DNA of 64,000 bases from Pantoea coffeiphila (GTDB taxonomy: Bacteria; Pseudomonadota; Gammaproteobacteria; Enterobacterales; Enterobacteriaceae), in assembly GCF_016909495.1 (NCBI RefSeq), contig NZ_JAFBFW010000005.1, forward strand, positions 1-64,000, read 5' to 3'. Positions 30,683 to 40,623 of the stretch are shown here, piece after piece; position 1 is the first letter of the stretch, and every line of letters starts with the position of its first letter. The notes under the pieces are model-generated. The model had not been told where the DNA came from, ran no database searches, and worked only from the letters and a program-made list of their open reading frames with translations. Both the position numbers and the translations under genes were made by a program.

Positions 30683-32644
30683 ATGATGCAGTGGTATCGT
30701 CTGCGATTTCCCATCAAGCTGACTTTTGCCATCATTCTGGCGCTGTTTGTGGGCTTCGAATTCAATCTTGAAACTCCGCGCTGGTCGGTGATGACCGCCG
30801 CGATTGTTGCCGGCGGTACGGCCTTTGCCGCCGGGGGCGATCCCTTCTCCGGGGCGCTGCGCTATCGCGGTATGCTGCGTATTGTCGGGACCTTCATCGG
30901 CTGTATCGCGGCACTGACCATCATGATCGCCACCATCCGCGCGCCGCTGCTTATGCTGCTGCTTTGCTGCCTGTGGGCCGGCGTGTGCGTGTGGCTGTCA
31001 TCGCTGATCAAGCTTGAGAACTCCTATGCCTTAGGCCTGGCCGGTTATACCGCGTTGATTATCGTGGTCAGCGTTGATTCCAGCGGTTCGCTGCTGCTTG
31101 CGCCGCAGTTTGCCGTAGAGCGCTGTAGCGAAATCATTATTGGTATTGTTTGCGCCATTCTCGCCGATATGCTGTTTTCGCCGCGATCCATCAAGCAGGA
31201 TATCGACCGCGAGGCCGATGCACTTCTGCTGGAACAGTATCGGCTGATGCAGCTTTGCGTTGCCCATGCCGACAAGGATGAAGTGGATAAAACCTGGGCT
31301 GGGCTGGTTCGTCGTACCACGGCTCTGAAAGGAATGCGTTCGCTGTTGATGATGGAGTCGGGCGGATGGCCGAAGGTGGAGCGCCGAATGGCGGTGCTGA
31401 ACACGCTTTCGCTGACGTTGATTACCCAGGCCTGCGAAACGTTTCTGATCCAGAATTCCCGCCCGGAATATGTGCCGCCACAGTTTCTGCTGCTGTTTGA
31501 AAAGCCGGTTGAAAGCACGGCAGACATCCATAAGCGGATGAAGATCATGCGCCGAATTATCACCGTCAGCGGCAGCAAAAATACACCGGCAACGATTCGC
31601 AGCTGGGTCGCTGCGGCCAGCCGCTATTTGTTGTTGCTGAAGGGTATCCACACCAACAGCAGCATCAGCCGTATCGAAGAAGAGGTGCTGAATGCCGAGC
31701 CGGTCGTCAGAATGCGTTCGGCTGAAAGCCGACATGCATTGATTAACGGTATTCGTACTTTTGTCGCGACGGCCGTCGGTTCAATTTTCTGGTTATGGAC
31801 AGGATGGGCCTCCGGCAGCGGGGCGATGATTATGCTGGCGGTCATTACCGCTCTGGCTATGCGTATGCCAAACCCGTTGATGATGGCTAAGGATTTCCTC
31901 TACGGGATGATTTTTGCCGTTCCGCTTGGTGCGTTGTATTACATGGTGATCATGCCCGCGACGCAGCAAAGTATGCTGCTGCTGTGTATTGCTCTTGGCG
32001 TGATGGCATTTGTGGCTGGTATCTTTATTCAGCGGCGTCAGATCGGCACGCTGGGCGCGCTGGTTGGCACAATTAACATTTTGACGCTGGATAACCCGAT
32101 GACCTTCCACGTCAGTACTTTCCTTGACGGTGCGCTGGGGCAGGCCATTGGCTGTTTTGTGGCACTGTTGGTGATTCTGCTTATTCGCGACAGCTCCAAG
32201 GCGCGTATAGGCCGCACGCTGCTGAATCGCTTTATGTATGCGGCGGTGTCAGCGATGACCACCAATACGGCAAGGCGGCGGGAAAACCATCTGCCTGCGC
32301 TGTATCAGCAGCTGTTCATGCTGCTGAATATCTTCCCCGGCGATATTGATAAATTCCGCCTGGCGCTGACGCTGATTATTGGCCATCAACGGCTGCGCGA
32401 TGCGGATATTCCGATTAATGACGACCTGTCGGCCTTCCATAAACAGCTGCGCCACACTGCTGACCGGGTTATTTCGGCGAGTAGTGATGCCAAACGGCGT
32501 CACTATTTCACCCGTCTGCTGTCCGAGTTTGATATTTACCAGCAAAAACTGGCGCTGTATGAGGCACCGATCAGCGTGACCGAACCGGTTGCCCGACTTG
32601 CTCAGATGCTGAAAAAATACCAAAACACCCTGATTCAGATTTGA
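30683..32644 (+). CDS. aaeB: p-Hydroxybenzoate efflux inner-membrane subunit AaeB
   Basis: Inner-membrane component of the pump, FUSC/aromatic-acid exporter family, 653 residues (E. coli 655). Two sets of hydrophobic helices (about 10-165 and 355-490) separate cytoplasmic domains; hallmark stretches are [37 protein letters not shown] and [14 protein letters not shown]. Thought to act as a relief valve for aromatic carboxylic acids. Followed by a stem-loop. Confidence 0.95.
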   Translation: MMQWYRLRFPIKLTFAIILALFVGFEFNLETPRWSVMTAAIVAGGTAFAAGGDPFSGALRYRGMLRIVGTFIGCIAALTIMIATIRAPLLMLLLCCLWAGVCVWLSSLIKLENSYALGLAGYTALIIVVSVDSSGSLLLAPQFAVERCSEIIIGIVCAILADMLFSPRSIKQDIDREADALLLEQYRLMQLCVAHADKDEVDKTWAGLVRRTTALKGMRSLLMMESGGWPKVERRMAVLNTLSLTLITQACETFLIQNSRPEYVPPQFLLLFEKPVESTADIHKRMKIMRRIITVSGSKNTPATIRSWVAAASRYLLLLKGIHTNSSISRIEEEVLNAEPVVRMRSAESRHALINGIRTFVATAVGSIFWLWTGWASGSGAMIMLAVITALAMRMPNPLMMAKDFLYGMIFAVPLGALYYMVIMPATQQSMLLLCIALGVMAFVAGIFIQRRQIGTLGALVGTINILTLDNPMTFHVSTFLDGALGQAIGCFVALLVILLIRDSSKARIGRTLLNRFMYAAVSAMTTNTARRRENHLPALYQQLFMLLNIFPGDIDKFRLALTLIIGHQRLRDADIPINDDLSAFHKQLRHTADRVISASSDAKRRHYFTRLLSEFDIYQQKLALYEAPISVTEPVARLAQMLKKYQNTLIQI

Positions 32645-32651
32645 TCCTTCC

Positions 32652-32684
32652 GCCGGTAGCACGGGCTACCGGCACCGCATTTTC
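32652..32684 (+). terminator. Terminator after aaeB
   Basis: Perfect 9-bp stem GCCGGTAGC (32652-32660) with GCTACCGGC (32665-32673), loop ACGG, then a short spacer and TTTT. Confidence 0.65.
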
Positions 32685-32770
32685 CTCCTGCCGATATCAC
32701 TCCGTCACAAAACGGCATGGGTTTGCCATCTATACTTATTGAGATAACGGCAATCAAAACAGGAGGAATC

Positions 32771-34225
32771 ATGACGATCTCATCATTTAAGGATAATGAA
32801 CTGTTCCAGACCGGATACCTGGCGGCAGGAGAGTGGCTGCAAACGGGGTCCACGTTCCCAGTATTCAACCCTGCCACTGGCGAAACCATCGCTGAAGTTG
32901 CTAAAGCCGGTAAAGCAGAAACCGAACGAGCGATTGCAGCCGCGGCGGCGGCCTTCCCCACCTGGCGAGCGAAAACGGCAAGCCAGCGCTCGGAAATTCT
33001 GTATCGCTGGTATCAACTGATGCTGGAAAATAAAACCTGGCTGGCGCAGCTGATGACCGCCGAGCAGGGCAAACCACTCAAGGAAGCTGAAGGCGAGGTG
33101 CTGTATGCCGCCAGCTTTATTCAGTGGTTTGCCGAACAGGCCAAGCGCGCCAATGGTGAAATTATTCCACCTGCCCGGCCCGGAACGCGCATTCTGGCCA
33201 CCCGTGAACCGATCGGCGTGGTGGCGGCCATTACCCCCTGGAATTTCCCAATGGCGATGCTGACCCGCAAGCTGGGTCCTGCGCTGGCCGCAGGCTGCAC
33301 GGGGATTATCAAGCCGGCCAACAATACTCCGTTGTCCGCATTCGCACTGTTAGCGCTGGCGAAAAAAGCCGGAGTGCCTGACGGTGTACTTAATGCGGTA
33401 GCCGGCGATACCGCCGCCATCAGTGACGCGATCATGGCCAGTAAAGAGGTGAGAAAAATCTCCTTCACCGGTTCCACGCAGGTCGGCAAGCTGCTGATGC
33501 GCAACGCAGCGGATACAATGAAAAAAGTGTCGATGGAGCTGGGGGGCAATGCCCCGTATATCGTTTTTGACGACGCGGATATTGATGCTGCGGTAAAGGG
33601 GGCGATTGCCAATAAATTCCGCAACGCCGGTCAGGTTTGCGTCAGCGTTAACCGCTTCTATATTCAGAACAGTGTTTACGATCGCTTCGTGGAACGGCTG
33701 GCCGAAGAAGTGAAAAAGCTGAAGGTTGGCAACGGAGTCGAAGAGGGGGTCGTTGTCGGGCCGTTGATTGAAGCTTCCGCATTGAAAAAGGTGGAAGAGC
33801 ACGTTAACGATGCGGTGGCAAACGGAGGGCGCATCGTGGTCGGTGGTGCCCGGCACGCGCTGGGCGGAAACTTCTGGCAGCCTACGGTGATTGCCGATGC
33901 CAGTGAAAAGATGAAACTGGCGAAGGAAGAAACCTTTGGCCCGGTTGCCGCCTGTTTCCGCTTCGATGATGAAGACGAGGTGATTCGTCGTGCCAACGAC
34001 ACCGAGTTTGGTCTGGCGGCGTATTTTTACACGCAGAACCTGCAGCGGGTATTTCGCATATCGGCGGCGCTGGAAAGCGGCATGGTGGGCATTAATGAAT
34101 GTGCAGTATCGACCGAACTGGCTCCCTTTGGCGGCGTAAAAGAATCAGGCCTGGGGCGTGAAGGGTCGGTGCTTGGGCTGGAGGAGTTTCTTGAGGTAAA
34201 AGCCCTGCATATCGGCGGACTGTAA
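32771..34225 (+). CDS. gabD: NAD(P)-dependent succinate-semialdehyde dehydrogenase
   Basis: Oxidises succinate semialdehyde to succinate (GABA shunt), cytoplasmic, 484 residues (E. coli GabD 482). Start at 32771 follows AGGAGG by 5 bases; the open frame extends upstream to 32717 without merit. Aldehyde dehydrogenase motifs are TPWNFPMAMLTRKLGPALAAG, catalytic Glu in MELGGNAP and catalytic Cys in FRNAGQVCVSVNR. In E. coli gabD lies in a distant gab operon; here it stands alone between aaeB and yhcO. Substrate is inferred from similarity; other semialdehyde dehydrogenases are possible. Confidence 0.85.
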   Translation: MTISSFKDNELFQTGYLAAGEWLQTGSTFPVFNPATGETIAEVAKAGKAETERAIAAAAAAFPTWRAKTASQRSEILYRWYQLMLENKTWLAQLMTAEQGKPLKEAEGEVLYAASFIQWFAEQAKRANGEIIPPARPGTRILATREPIGVVAAITPWNFPMAMLTRKLGPALAAGCTGIIKPANNTPLSAFALLALAKKAGVPDGVLNAVAGDTAAISDAIMASKEVRKISFTGSTQVGKLLMRNAADTMKKVSMELGGNAPYIVFDDADIDAAVKGAIANKFRNAGQVCVSVNRFYIQNSVYDRFVERLAEEVKKLKVGNGVEEGVVVGPLIEASALKKVEEHVNDAVANGGRIVVGGARHALGGNFWQPTVIADASEKMKLAKEETFGPVAACFRFDDEDEVIRRANDTEFGLAAYFYTQNLQRVFRISAALESGMVGINECAVSTELAPFGGVKESGLGREGSVLGLEEFLEVKALHIGGL

Positions 34226-34276
34226 CCCGACGGGCGACGAGCGTTGTCCGGCAGTTTTTTCAGCGGAGCAGCCTTA

Positions 34277-34546
34277 ATGAGAAAAGAGATTTTTGACTTT
34301 AATGTGATTGTCGATCGGGCGCATTTTTATCGTCAGTTCAGCGAGCGCTTCGCTCTTGAGCCACACGGTATTACCGATCTCGACAGCTTATGGGATGTGC
34401 TGATCGCGGCGAAGGTGCCGTTGCCGCTGGAAATTGAGTTTATTCATCTGGGAAGTGGGCAGAAGCGCCGCTATGGTGCGCTGATCCTGCTGTTTGACGA
34501 AGCTGAAGAGGAGCTGGAGGGCCAGCTCCACTTCAATGTCAGATAG
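34277..34546 (+). CDS. yhcO: Barstar-family protein YhcO
   Basis: 89-residue barstar-like protein matching E. coli YhcO ([38 protein letters not shown]). Start at 34277 (MRKEIFDFN) fits the family. Barstar is an RNase inhibitor; no barnase-like gene is adjacent, so its target is unknown. Lies 51 bases after gabD and is convergent with the yhcN-like genes. Confidence 0.92.
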   Translation: MRKEIFDFNVIVDRAHFYRQFSERFALEPHGITDLDSLWDVLIAAKVPLPLEIEFIHLGSGQKRRYGALILLFDEAEEELEGQLHFNVR

Positions 34547-34560
34547 TCTTTATCAAAAAG

Positions 34561-34579
34561 GGCCCCGGCGAACGGGGCC
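34561..34579 (-). terminator. Terminator of the first yhcN-like gene
   Basis: GGCCCCG (34561-34567) with CGGGGCC (34573-34579), loop of 5, followed on the minus strand by CTTTTTG. Placed to end leftward transcription; may also serve yhcO. Confidence 0.75.
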
Positions 34580-34626
34580 AAAGGGTTCGTCATAGGCGGC
34601 TATCAATGGATAGCCTCGACGAGGAA

Positions 34627-34890
34627 TTACTTGTAAATCTCAGCGGTCACGTGCCAGTTGTCCTGATTGCGGGCTTCTACCACGCGATAGGCGCTGGCAC
34701 CCTGCATATCTGCTTTCTGTGACAGCTGCTGGCGAATATCCGAGGGTACTCCGGCCACACCGCTTAGCGTAATTGTCCCCGCAGATTGCAAGTTCTCTGC
34801 CTGTTGGCTATTGACCAGTTCGGCGGCAGAAGCGCCGAAACCGATCATTGACAAAAGACTCAATGCAGCGATGGTTGTTTTGATTTTCAT
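34627..34890 (-). CDS. YhcN-like periplasmic stress protein (DUF1471), copy 1
   Basis: 87-residue exported protein of the DUF1471/BhsA/McbA/YhcN family. Signal peptide about 1-22 with ASA cleavage before AEL; the mature domain has the family pattern GTITLSGVAGVPSDIRQQLSQKAD, YRVVEARN and the WHVTAEIYK ending. Family members respond to acid, peroxide and envelope stress and influence biofilm. One of three tandem, same-strand paralogs, where E. coli has a single yhcN. Confidence 0.9.
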   Translation of the reverse strand: MKIKTTIAALSLLSMIGFGASAAELVNSQQAENLQSAGTITLSGVAGVPSDIRQQLSQKADMQGASAYRVVEARNQDNWHVTAEIYK

Positions 34891-34959
34891 AGATTATCTC
34901 CCATTTGCAATCAACAACCTACGGGCTACAGCATAATGACCAGGTCGTCGATATCACCA

Positions 34960-34978
34960 CCGGATGCTACGCATCCGG
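34960..34978. other. Palindromic stem-loop between yhcN-like copies 1 and 2
   Basis: CCGGATGC-TAC-GCATCCGG, a perfect 8-bp stem just past the stop of copy 2. It resembles a REP/BIME half but is single here. Lacking a T-tract, it may be a message-stabilising element or Rho-assisted end. Confidence 0.55.
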
Positions 34979-34987
34979 CACGATCAA

Positions 34988-35257
34988 TTATTTGTACAGT
35001 TCAGCCGTGGCGTGATAGTTGCCATCGTTATGCGCTTCAATCACGCGATAAGAGGTTGCACCCTGCTGGTCAGCTTTATCTGACAACTGCTGGCGGATAT
35101 CGCTTGGCGCCGCATCAATGCCGCTGACGCTGATGGTACCGACAGACTGCAGATTCTGTTGAGCAACCTGATCGTTAGTCACCAGTTGTGCAGCGCTGGC
35201 ACCGAATGAAAGAACAGAAGCAAGACCTAAGGCAGCGATAGTAAATGTAGTTTTCAT
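34988..35257 (-). CDS. YhcN-like periplasmic stress protein (DUF1471), copy 2
   Basis: 89-residue paralog with signal peptide about 1-22 (ASA before AQL) and the same core (VGTISVSGIDAAPSDIRQQL, YRVIEAHNDGNYHATAELYK). It has one extra Gln-rich turn (QVAQQNLQS) relative to copies 1 and 3. Has its own upstream space of about 114 bases, so separate promoters for the copies are likely. Confidence 0.9.
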   Translation of the reverse strand: MKTTFTIAALGLASVLSFGASAAQLVTNDQVAQQNLQSVGTISVSGIDAAPSDIRQQLSDKADQQGATSYRVIEAHNDGNYHATAELYK

Positions 35258-35371
35258 GATATTGACTCCAGATAATGTTTTTTCGATAACCGAAAGGGCT
35301 AAAAAGCATTTATTATTCTTGGGGTTACCGTACTGATCGTATTGATGCTGAATGATTTTTTTTAATCGGCC

Positions 35372-35635
35372 TTATTTATAGATCTCAGCGGTAGCATGCC
35401 AGTTACCGTTCTGATAGCTCTCGATAACGCGGTAGGCACTGGCACCTTTCTCCGTCGCTTTGCTATCCAGCGCCTGGCGAATATCCATTGGCGAACCGGC
35501 GATGCCGCTGACGCTGACCACACCGATTGACTGGAGATTCTGCGCCTGAGTAGCATTAACAGATTCGGCGGCAAATGTGCCGAATGACAGAGCAGAGAGT
35601 ACGCTTAGAGCGGCAATAGTAGTTTTAACGTTCAT
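35372..35635 (-). CDS. YhcN-like periplasmic stress protein (DUF1471), copy 3
   Basis: 87-residue paralog starting at 35635 (MNVKTTIAALSVLS); GAGGA lies 9 bases upstream, which decides against the in-frame start at 35653. Signal peptide about 1-22, then VVSVSGIAGSPMDIRQALDS and the ending WHATAEIYK. Copies 1 and 3 share the ending and length more closely than either does with copy 2. By position any of the three could be the yhcN orthologue. Confidence 0.9.
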   Translation of the reverse strand: MNVKTTIAALSVLSALSFGTFAAESVNATQAQNLQSIGVVSVSGIAGSPMDIRQALDSKATEKGASAYRVIESYQNGNWHATAEIYK

Positions 35636-36087
35636 GATTTTATTCCTCGTCAACTGTTTTTATCTTTTTAGTTACTGTGATTCTCATCACGGAAACAAGT
35701 ATAGATCTGATAACGGGAAATATTAATAGCAGGCTAATAATATTTTTCTGGGATTTATTGCAACTGTGTGCGGTTTTAATAACCAGTAGTTATAATAAGT
35801 GCTTATATTTTGCTCTGGCTTTGTTAAATTCACGTAAAAACATCAACCTGGATTACTTTAACTATTTGTGCGGTTATTTGCGGGCGATCACACAGGTGAA
35901 ATAAATTGTGCTTTACCAGACAGGCTGTTTTCTCGCGAAAAGCCAGTGATATCTGCTGATAGACGGGGGTGGTGGCTCGACAACTGAAGTAAGAGCTGCC
36001 TTGCGACAGCTCATAAATGCCCCGGTAACAGGTGTTAGCACGAGGTTAAGCAATGGGGCATAACAGGACTGCTTATAACTCTTTCCT
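35636..36087. other. AT-rich intergenic region, no gene called
   Basis: About 450 bases between yhcN-like copy 3 and argR. It should hold the copy 3 promoter. A small hairpin GAGCTG/CAGCTC (35993-36012) lies below the argR stop. A 75-codon plus-strand frame (35677-35904) lacks a ribosome site and family and is not called. Confidence 0.45.
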
Positions 36088-36561
<474 letters not shown>

Positions 36562-36612
36562 TTACCGATAAAAAGGAAGTGAATGGGGGAACCCCAAGCG
36601 GGATAGTACATT

Positions 36613-36650
36613 ATTATGCAATTAAATGAATTTTTATGCAAACTTGAATT
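36613..36650 (-). promoter_or_regulatory. ARG-box-like operator upstream of argR
   Basis: An AT-rich cluster of TGAAT/ATGCA half-sites (for example TGAATTTTTATGCA at 36627-36640, and ATGCA repeated at 36616 and 36636) lies 55-90 bases before argR. It fits ArgR boxes (TGAAT-W4-ATTCA) imperfectly; two boxes about two helical turns apart are expected for ArgR. Confidence 0.6.
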
Positions 36651-36733
36651 GTGGTGCGAGGTGAAAGCCTGGCAGGGAGCCGAAGTCTAACAAACTTTGG
36701 CACTGAAAAGAAATCTAACGGGCCGGTACTACT

Positions 36734-36763
36734 TTGCACAATAAGTGAACAATTTGTTATAAA
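36734..36763 (+). promoter_or_regulatory. Candidate sigma-70 promoter of mdh
   Basis: TTGCAC (36734-36739), an 18-base spacer and TATAAA (36758-36763). It would give a leader of about 240 bases before mdh. No second promoter nearer the gene was clear. Confidence 0.5.
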
Positions 36764-37008
36764 ATTGATGTTGTTCGGATAAGTGCTATAGGTGTAAGGT
36801 ACGCCGGATCACGATGTCTGCATGTTGCAACGACTGGCGACCAGCGATAACAGGATGTAATGCGGGCATATCTTCAGCATTTGCTGCTTTTTAGTGCTTA
36901 AGCACGCAAAACCGTAAACCCGCTATCGTCATTATCCCGCAGGTCGTCTAAGGTCGTAAGCAGATGGATTTCCCGGCATAACATGCTCAAAATAATAAGG
37001 AGTTTAGG

Positions 37009-37944
37009 ATGAAAGTTGCAGTTCTCGGTGCAGCGGGTGGTATCGGTCAGGCTCTGGCCCTCCTACTGAAAACCCAGCTTCCGGCTGGTTCAGAACTCTC
37101 TCTCTATGATATCGCCCCCGTCACTCCGGGTGTTGCGGTAGACCTTAGCCATATCCCTACAGCAGTCAAAATTGAAGGCTTCAGCGGTGAAGATGCGACC
37201 CCGGCTTTGCAGGGCGCTGATGTGGTTCTGATTTCCGCTGGCGTAGCACGTAAACCGGGTATGGACCGTTCCGACCTGTTTAACGTCAATGCGGGCATTG
37301 TACGCAACCTGATTGAACAGGTTGCTGCGACCGCGCCGAAAGCGCTGATTGGCATCATTACTAACCCGGTTAATACCACGGTGGCCATTGCGGCTGAAGT
37401 GCTGAAAAAGGCCGGAGTGTATGACAAAAACAAACTGTTCGGCGTGACCACGCTGGATATTATTCGCGCCAACACCTTTGTGGCTGCGCTGAAAGGCAAA
37501 CAGCCGCAGGAGCTGAACGTTCCGGTCGTGGGCGGCCACTCTGGTGTTACCATCCTGCCTCTGCTGTCGCAGATTGAAGGCGTCAGCTTTACCGAGCAGG
37601 AAGCGGCGGATCTGACCAAACGCATTCAGAACGCCGGTACTGAGGTTGTTGAAGCGAAGGCGGGTGGCGGGTCGGCGACGCTTTCAATGGGCCAGGCTGC
37701 GGCACGCTTCGGGCTTTCTCTGGTTCGCGCGTTGAAAGGGGAAAGCGATGTTGTTGAATGCGCCTATGTTGAAGGCAGCGGCGAATACGCGCGTTTCTTC
37801 TCACAGCCGCTGCTGTTGGGCAAAAACGGTATTGTTGAACGTCGTCCGATTGGCAAACTGAGCGCGTTTGAACAGCAGTCTCTGGATCAGATGCTGGACA
37901 CGCTGAAAAAAGATATCGCTTTGGGCGAAGATTTTATTAAGTAA
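37009..37944 (+). CDS. mdh: Malate dehydrogenase
   Basis: NAD-dependent oxidation of malate to oxaloacetate in the TCA cycle, cytoplasmic, 311 residues (E. coli 312). Rossmann loop [15 protein letters not shown] (7-21), substrate-binding [12 protein letters not shown] (Arg81/Arg87 region) and catalytic His in [16 protein letters not shown]. Preceded by AAGGAG 5-6 bases from the ATG. Single gene, divergent from argR, with a strong shared hairpin after it. Confidence 0.98.
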   Translation: MKVAVLGAAGGIGQALALLLKTQLPAGSELSLYDIAPVTPGVAVDLSHIPTAVKIEGFSGEDATPALQGADVVLISAGVARKPGMDRSDLFNVNAGIVRNLIEQVAATAPKALIGIITNPVNTTVAIAAEVLKKAGVYDKNKLFGVTTLDIIRANTFVAALKGKQPQELNVPVVGGHSGVTILPLLSQIEGVSFTEQEAADLTKRIQNAGTEVVEAKAGGGSATLSMGQAAARFGLSLVRALKGESDVVECAYVEGSGEYARFFSQPLLLGKNGIVERRPIGKLSAFEQQSLDQMLDTLKKDIALGEDFIK

Positions 37945-37953
37945 GTCCACATT

Positions 37954-37977
37954 TCGCCCCGTCGTAAGACGGGGCGA
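37954..37977. terminator. Bidirectional stem-loop between mdh and degS
   Basis: Perfect 10-bp stem TCGCCCCGTC (37954-37963) with GACGGGGCGA (37968-37977), loop GTAA. It serves the convergent mdh and degS; T-tracts are short on both sides. Confidence 0.8.
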
Positions 37978-37992
37978 TACAAAAACTTTTCC

Positions 37993-39048
37993 CTACTGAC
38001 TTTTGTTCTCTTCCGGGTATTCCAGTACCGTGACCGGTAGCGTCATCTTCTTATCGTTACGCAGGATGTCAACCTCTATGACTGTTCCAGGACGGATCTC
38101 CGCGACCTGATCCATGGTTTCCATGGCGGAAACGGCGGGAACATTATTCACCCGCGTAATCACATCGTGGATCTGCAAGCCGGCTATCTGTGCCGGGCCG
38201 GTAGGGTTCATACCGGTGATGACAATGCCCTGCGGATGCTCCAGCGTGGTATTCTGGCCGGTAAAGCGCGGGATTTCTTCCCCGGTGATACCGATATATC
38301 CGCGGATCACTCGTCCGTCGCGGATCAGCTTATCCATAATTTTGGTGGCCAGCCGTGTCGGGATAGCAAAACCCAGCCCTTCCGGCGTTTCGCCATCGCT
38401 GCTCTTATCGAATGAAAGCGTGTTAATCCCCATCAGTTCGCCCAGCGAGTTAATTAGCGCACCGCCGGAGTTACCGCGGTTAATCGAGGCGTCCGTTTGC
38501 AGGAAGTCCTGATGGCGTGATGGGCTCAACCCCACGCGGCCGGTTGCACCAATAATGCCCTGAGTGACCGTCTGACCGATGTTATAAGGATTACCAATCG
38601 CCATCACCAGATCGCCGATATGCGCCACGCGTTTCGGGTTGATCGGGATGACCGGCAGATTCGATGCGGTAATTTTCAGCACGGCAAGGTCGGTCAGCGA
38701 ATCTGACCCCACCAGCATTGCTTCAAAGTAACGGCCATCCTGCAGGCGCACAATAATCTGGTTGGCATCGTTGATGACGTGCTTGTTCGTCAAAATATAG
38801 CCGCGAGGGTCCATGATGACGCCGGAACCCAGGACATCAGAAGAGTTGCTGGCGCTGCGGTTATAAACGTAAACCACCGCCGGTGCCGCACGCCGCACGG
38901 CATCGTTGTAGCTGACCGGTTCCTGGTCGGCGTTGTCGCCAGGCTGGGACAGCAGATCGCCGCCGAACTTAAGGCCCGGAACGGCTACCAGAAGAATACC
39001 CGCCACAATCAGGCCGAATATCACGGAACGTAAAAGTTTAAGAAACAT
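37993..39048 (-). CDS. degS: Site-1 protease DegS
   Basis: Membrane-anchored trimeric serine protease that senses unfolded outer-membrane proteins and cuts RseA to release sigma-E, 351 residues (E. coli 355). N-terminal membrane segment about 5-25; catalytic His90, Asp120 and Ser194 (GNSGG) by count; a single PDZ domain from about 245 to 345. Follows degQ on the same strand with a hairpin between. Unlike DegQ it has no cleavable signal peptide. Confidence 0.96.
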   Translation of the reverse strand: MFLKLLRSVIFGLIVAGILLVAVPGLKFGGDLLSQPGDNADQEPVSYNDAVRRAAPAVVYVYNRSASNSSDVLGSGVIMDPRGYILTNKHVINDANQIIVRLQDGRYFEAMLVGSDSLTDLAVLKITASNLPVIPINPKRVAHIGDLVMAIGNPYNIGQTVTQGIIGATGRVGLSPSRHQDFLQTDASINRGNSGGALINSLGELMGINTLSFDKSSDGETPEGLGFAIPTRLATKIMDKLIRDGRVIRGYIGITGEEIPRFTGQNTTLEHPQGIVITGMNPTGPAQIAGLQIHDVITRVNNVPAVSAMETMDQVAEIRPGTVIEVDILRNDKKMTLPVTVLEYPEENKSQ

Positions 39049-39094
39049 GGTTTTAAGCGGTGAATGAATGAACTAAATGCAGGATAACATGAGT

Positions 39095-39124
39095 TGCGCG
39101 GACACAGTAGCCTGTGCCCGCGCA
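39095..39124 (-). other. Stem-loop between degQ and degS
   Basis: TGCGCGG-a-CACAG with CTGTG-c-CCGCGCA, a long stem with one mismatch, directly after the degQ stop and without a T-tract. It may reduce degQ transcription into degS. Confidence 0.6.
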
Positions 39125-39129
39125 GGGGA

Positions 39130-40503
39130 CTACTGAAGCAGTAAATAGATGCTGTCGCTACCGCGAATAATATTCAGCGCCAGTAGCGGAGGTTTGCCCT
39201 CCAGCAGCTTGCGCAGTTCAGCCAGATTCTGAACCGGGGTACGATTCAGACCGACAATGACATCATCTTTCTGCAGGCCTGCGAGCGCCGCAGGAGTGCC
39301 TTTCTCAACATTATCCACTTTGACACCTTTGGTACCATCGGCAGCCGCTCCGTCGCTGAGCGTTGAGCCCTGAAGGGCCGGGGCCAGCTGTTCTGCACTC
39401 ACGGTGCTCTGGCTGCTGTTATCCAACTTAACGCTGACGGTCGCCGGTTTTCCTTCGTGCAGCAGGCCAACCTTCACCTCCTGTCCCGGTGCGGTGGTAC
39501 CGATTTTCACCCGCAGTTCGGCAAAATTATTAACCGGTTTGCCGTCCACGCTGATGATAATGTCACCGGCTTTGATGCCTGCTTTTGCCGCTGCCGAACC
39601 TGCCAGCACTTCGTTGACGAAGGCCCCACGCTGGACGTCAACGTTAAAGGCTTTGGCCATATCGGCGGTCATTTCCGTGCCTTTAATGCCGAGCTGTCCG
39701 CGTTTTACTTCGCCAAATTTAATCAGCTGCTGGGCCAGATTTATTGCCATATTGCTCGGAATCGCGAAACCGATGCCGATATTGCCGCCCGCCGAGGAGA
39801 GAATTGCGGTATTTAAGCCAATCAGCTCACCGTTCAGGTTAACAAGCGCACCGCCGGAGTTGCCGCGGTTAATCGCGGCGTCGGTCTGGATAAAGTTTTC
39901 CAGCCCTTCCAGATTCAGGCCGCTGCGACCCAGCGCCGAGACAATGCCGGACGTTGCCGTCTGGCCTAAACCAAACGGATTCCCGATGGCAACGGTAAAG
40001 TCACCGACTTTTAGCTGGTCCGAGTCGGCAATACTGACCTGGGTCAGCTTGGTAGCGCCATTTAGCTGAATAAGCGCCACGTCGGTTTGCTCATCGTCAC
40101 CAATCAGTTTGGCGTCAAATTCACGCCCGTCGCTGAGCTGGACTTTAATCTTGTCTGCGCCGTTCACCACATGGTAGTTGGTCAGCACATAGCCTTTCGC
40201 CGCATCGATGATGACACCGGAGGCCAGGCCTTCAAAAGGCTGCTTGGGTCCGTCATCCTGTTCGCCGTCCTGGCCCAGAAAACGTTTCAACTGTTCAGGG
40301 ATCTGCTGTTCCTGCTTCTGTGTGCCTTCCACGTAGACGCTGACCACGGCAGGTAACACTTTTTCCAGCATAGGGGCCAGGCTGGGCAACGGTTGCCCTT
40401 CAACTTGCGAAGGGAGGGAAGCCAGGGCCGAAGGAGTCATCAGAGCCAGATTAAGGCCGAGACTGAATGCTAATGCGCTTAACAGAAATGACTTTTTTTT
40501 CAT
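39130..40503 (-). CDS. degQ: Periplasmic serine endoprotease DegQ
   Basis: HtrA-family periplasmic protease/chaperone, 457 residues (E. coli 455). Start at 40503 (MKKKSFLLSALAFSLG) gives a proper signal peptide (about 1-28, ALA cleavage); the frame extends 37 codons further upstream without a signal. Catalytic His111, Asp141 and Ser216 in RGNSGGALV by count; two PDZ domains (about 260-355 and 370-455). Lies between zapG and degS as in E. coli. Confidence 0.97.
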   Translation of the reverse strand: MKKKSFLLSALAFSLGLNLALMTPSALASLPSQVEGQPLPSLAPMLEKVLPAVVSVYVEGTQKQEQQIPEQLKRFLGQDGEQDDGPKQPFEGLASGVIIDAAKGYVLTNYHVVNGADKIKVQLSDGREFDAKLIGDDEQTDVALIQLNGATKLTQVSIADSDQLKVGDFTVAIGNPFGLGQTATSGIVSALGRSGLNLEGLENFIQTDAAINRGNSGGALVNLNGELIGLNTAILSSAGGNIGIGFAIPSNMAINLAQQLIKFGEVKRGQLGIKGTEMTADMAKAFNVDVQRGAFVNEVLAGSAAAKAGIKAGDIIISVDGKPVNNFAELRVKIGTTAPGQEVKVGLLHEGKPATVSVKLDNSSQSTVSAEQLAPALQGSTLSDGAAADGTKGVKVDNVEKGTPAALAGLQKDDVIVGLNRTPVQNLAELRKLLEGKPPLLALNIIRGSDSIYLLLQ

Positions 40504-40594
40504 CGCTACGACGCTCTCGCTACCGGGGAAGTGATATGAATACCCTGCACATGCAGGCTCTGAGGTGTGACTGACAGCGATACTTGCAACGAAA

Positions 40595-40613
40595 TGGGGT
40601 GCCAGGCACCCCA
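40595..40613 (-). terminator. Terminator after zapG
   Basis: TGGGGTGC (40595-40602) with GCACCCCA (40606-40613), loop of 3, followed on the minus strand by a short T run (TTTC). Confidence 0.65.
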
Positions 40614-40623
40614 TAAGAATGGC

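Noticed and set aside
34960..34978. Palindrome as a REP/BIME or mobile element
   Set aside because: Only one copy seen in the window and shorter than a REP; kept simply as a stem-loop.
35677..35904. 75-codon frame between yhcN-like copy 3 and argR
   Set aside because: No ribosome site, AT-rich composition, no recognisable family.
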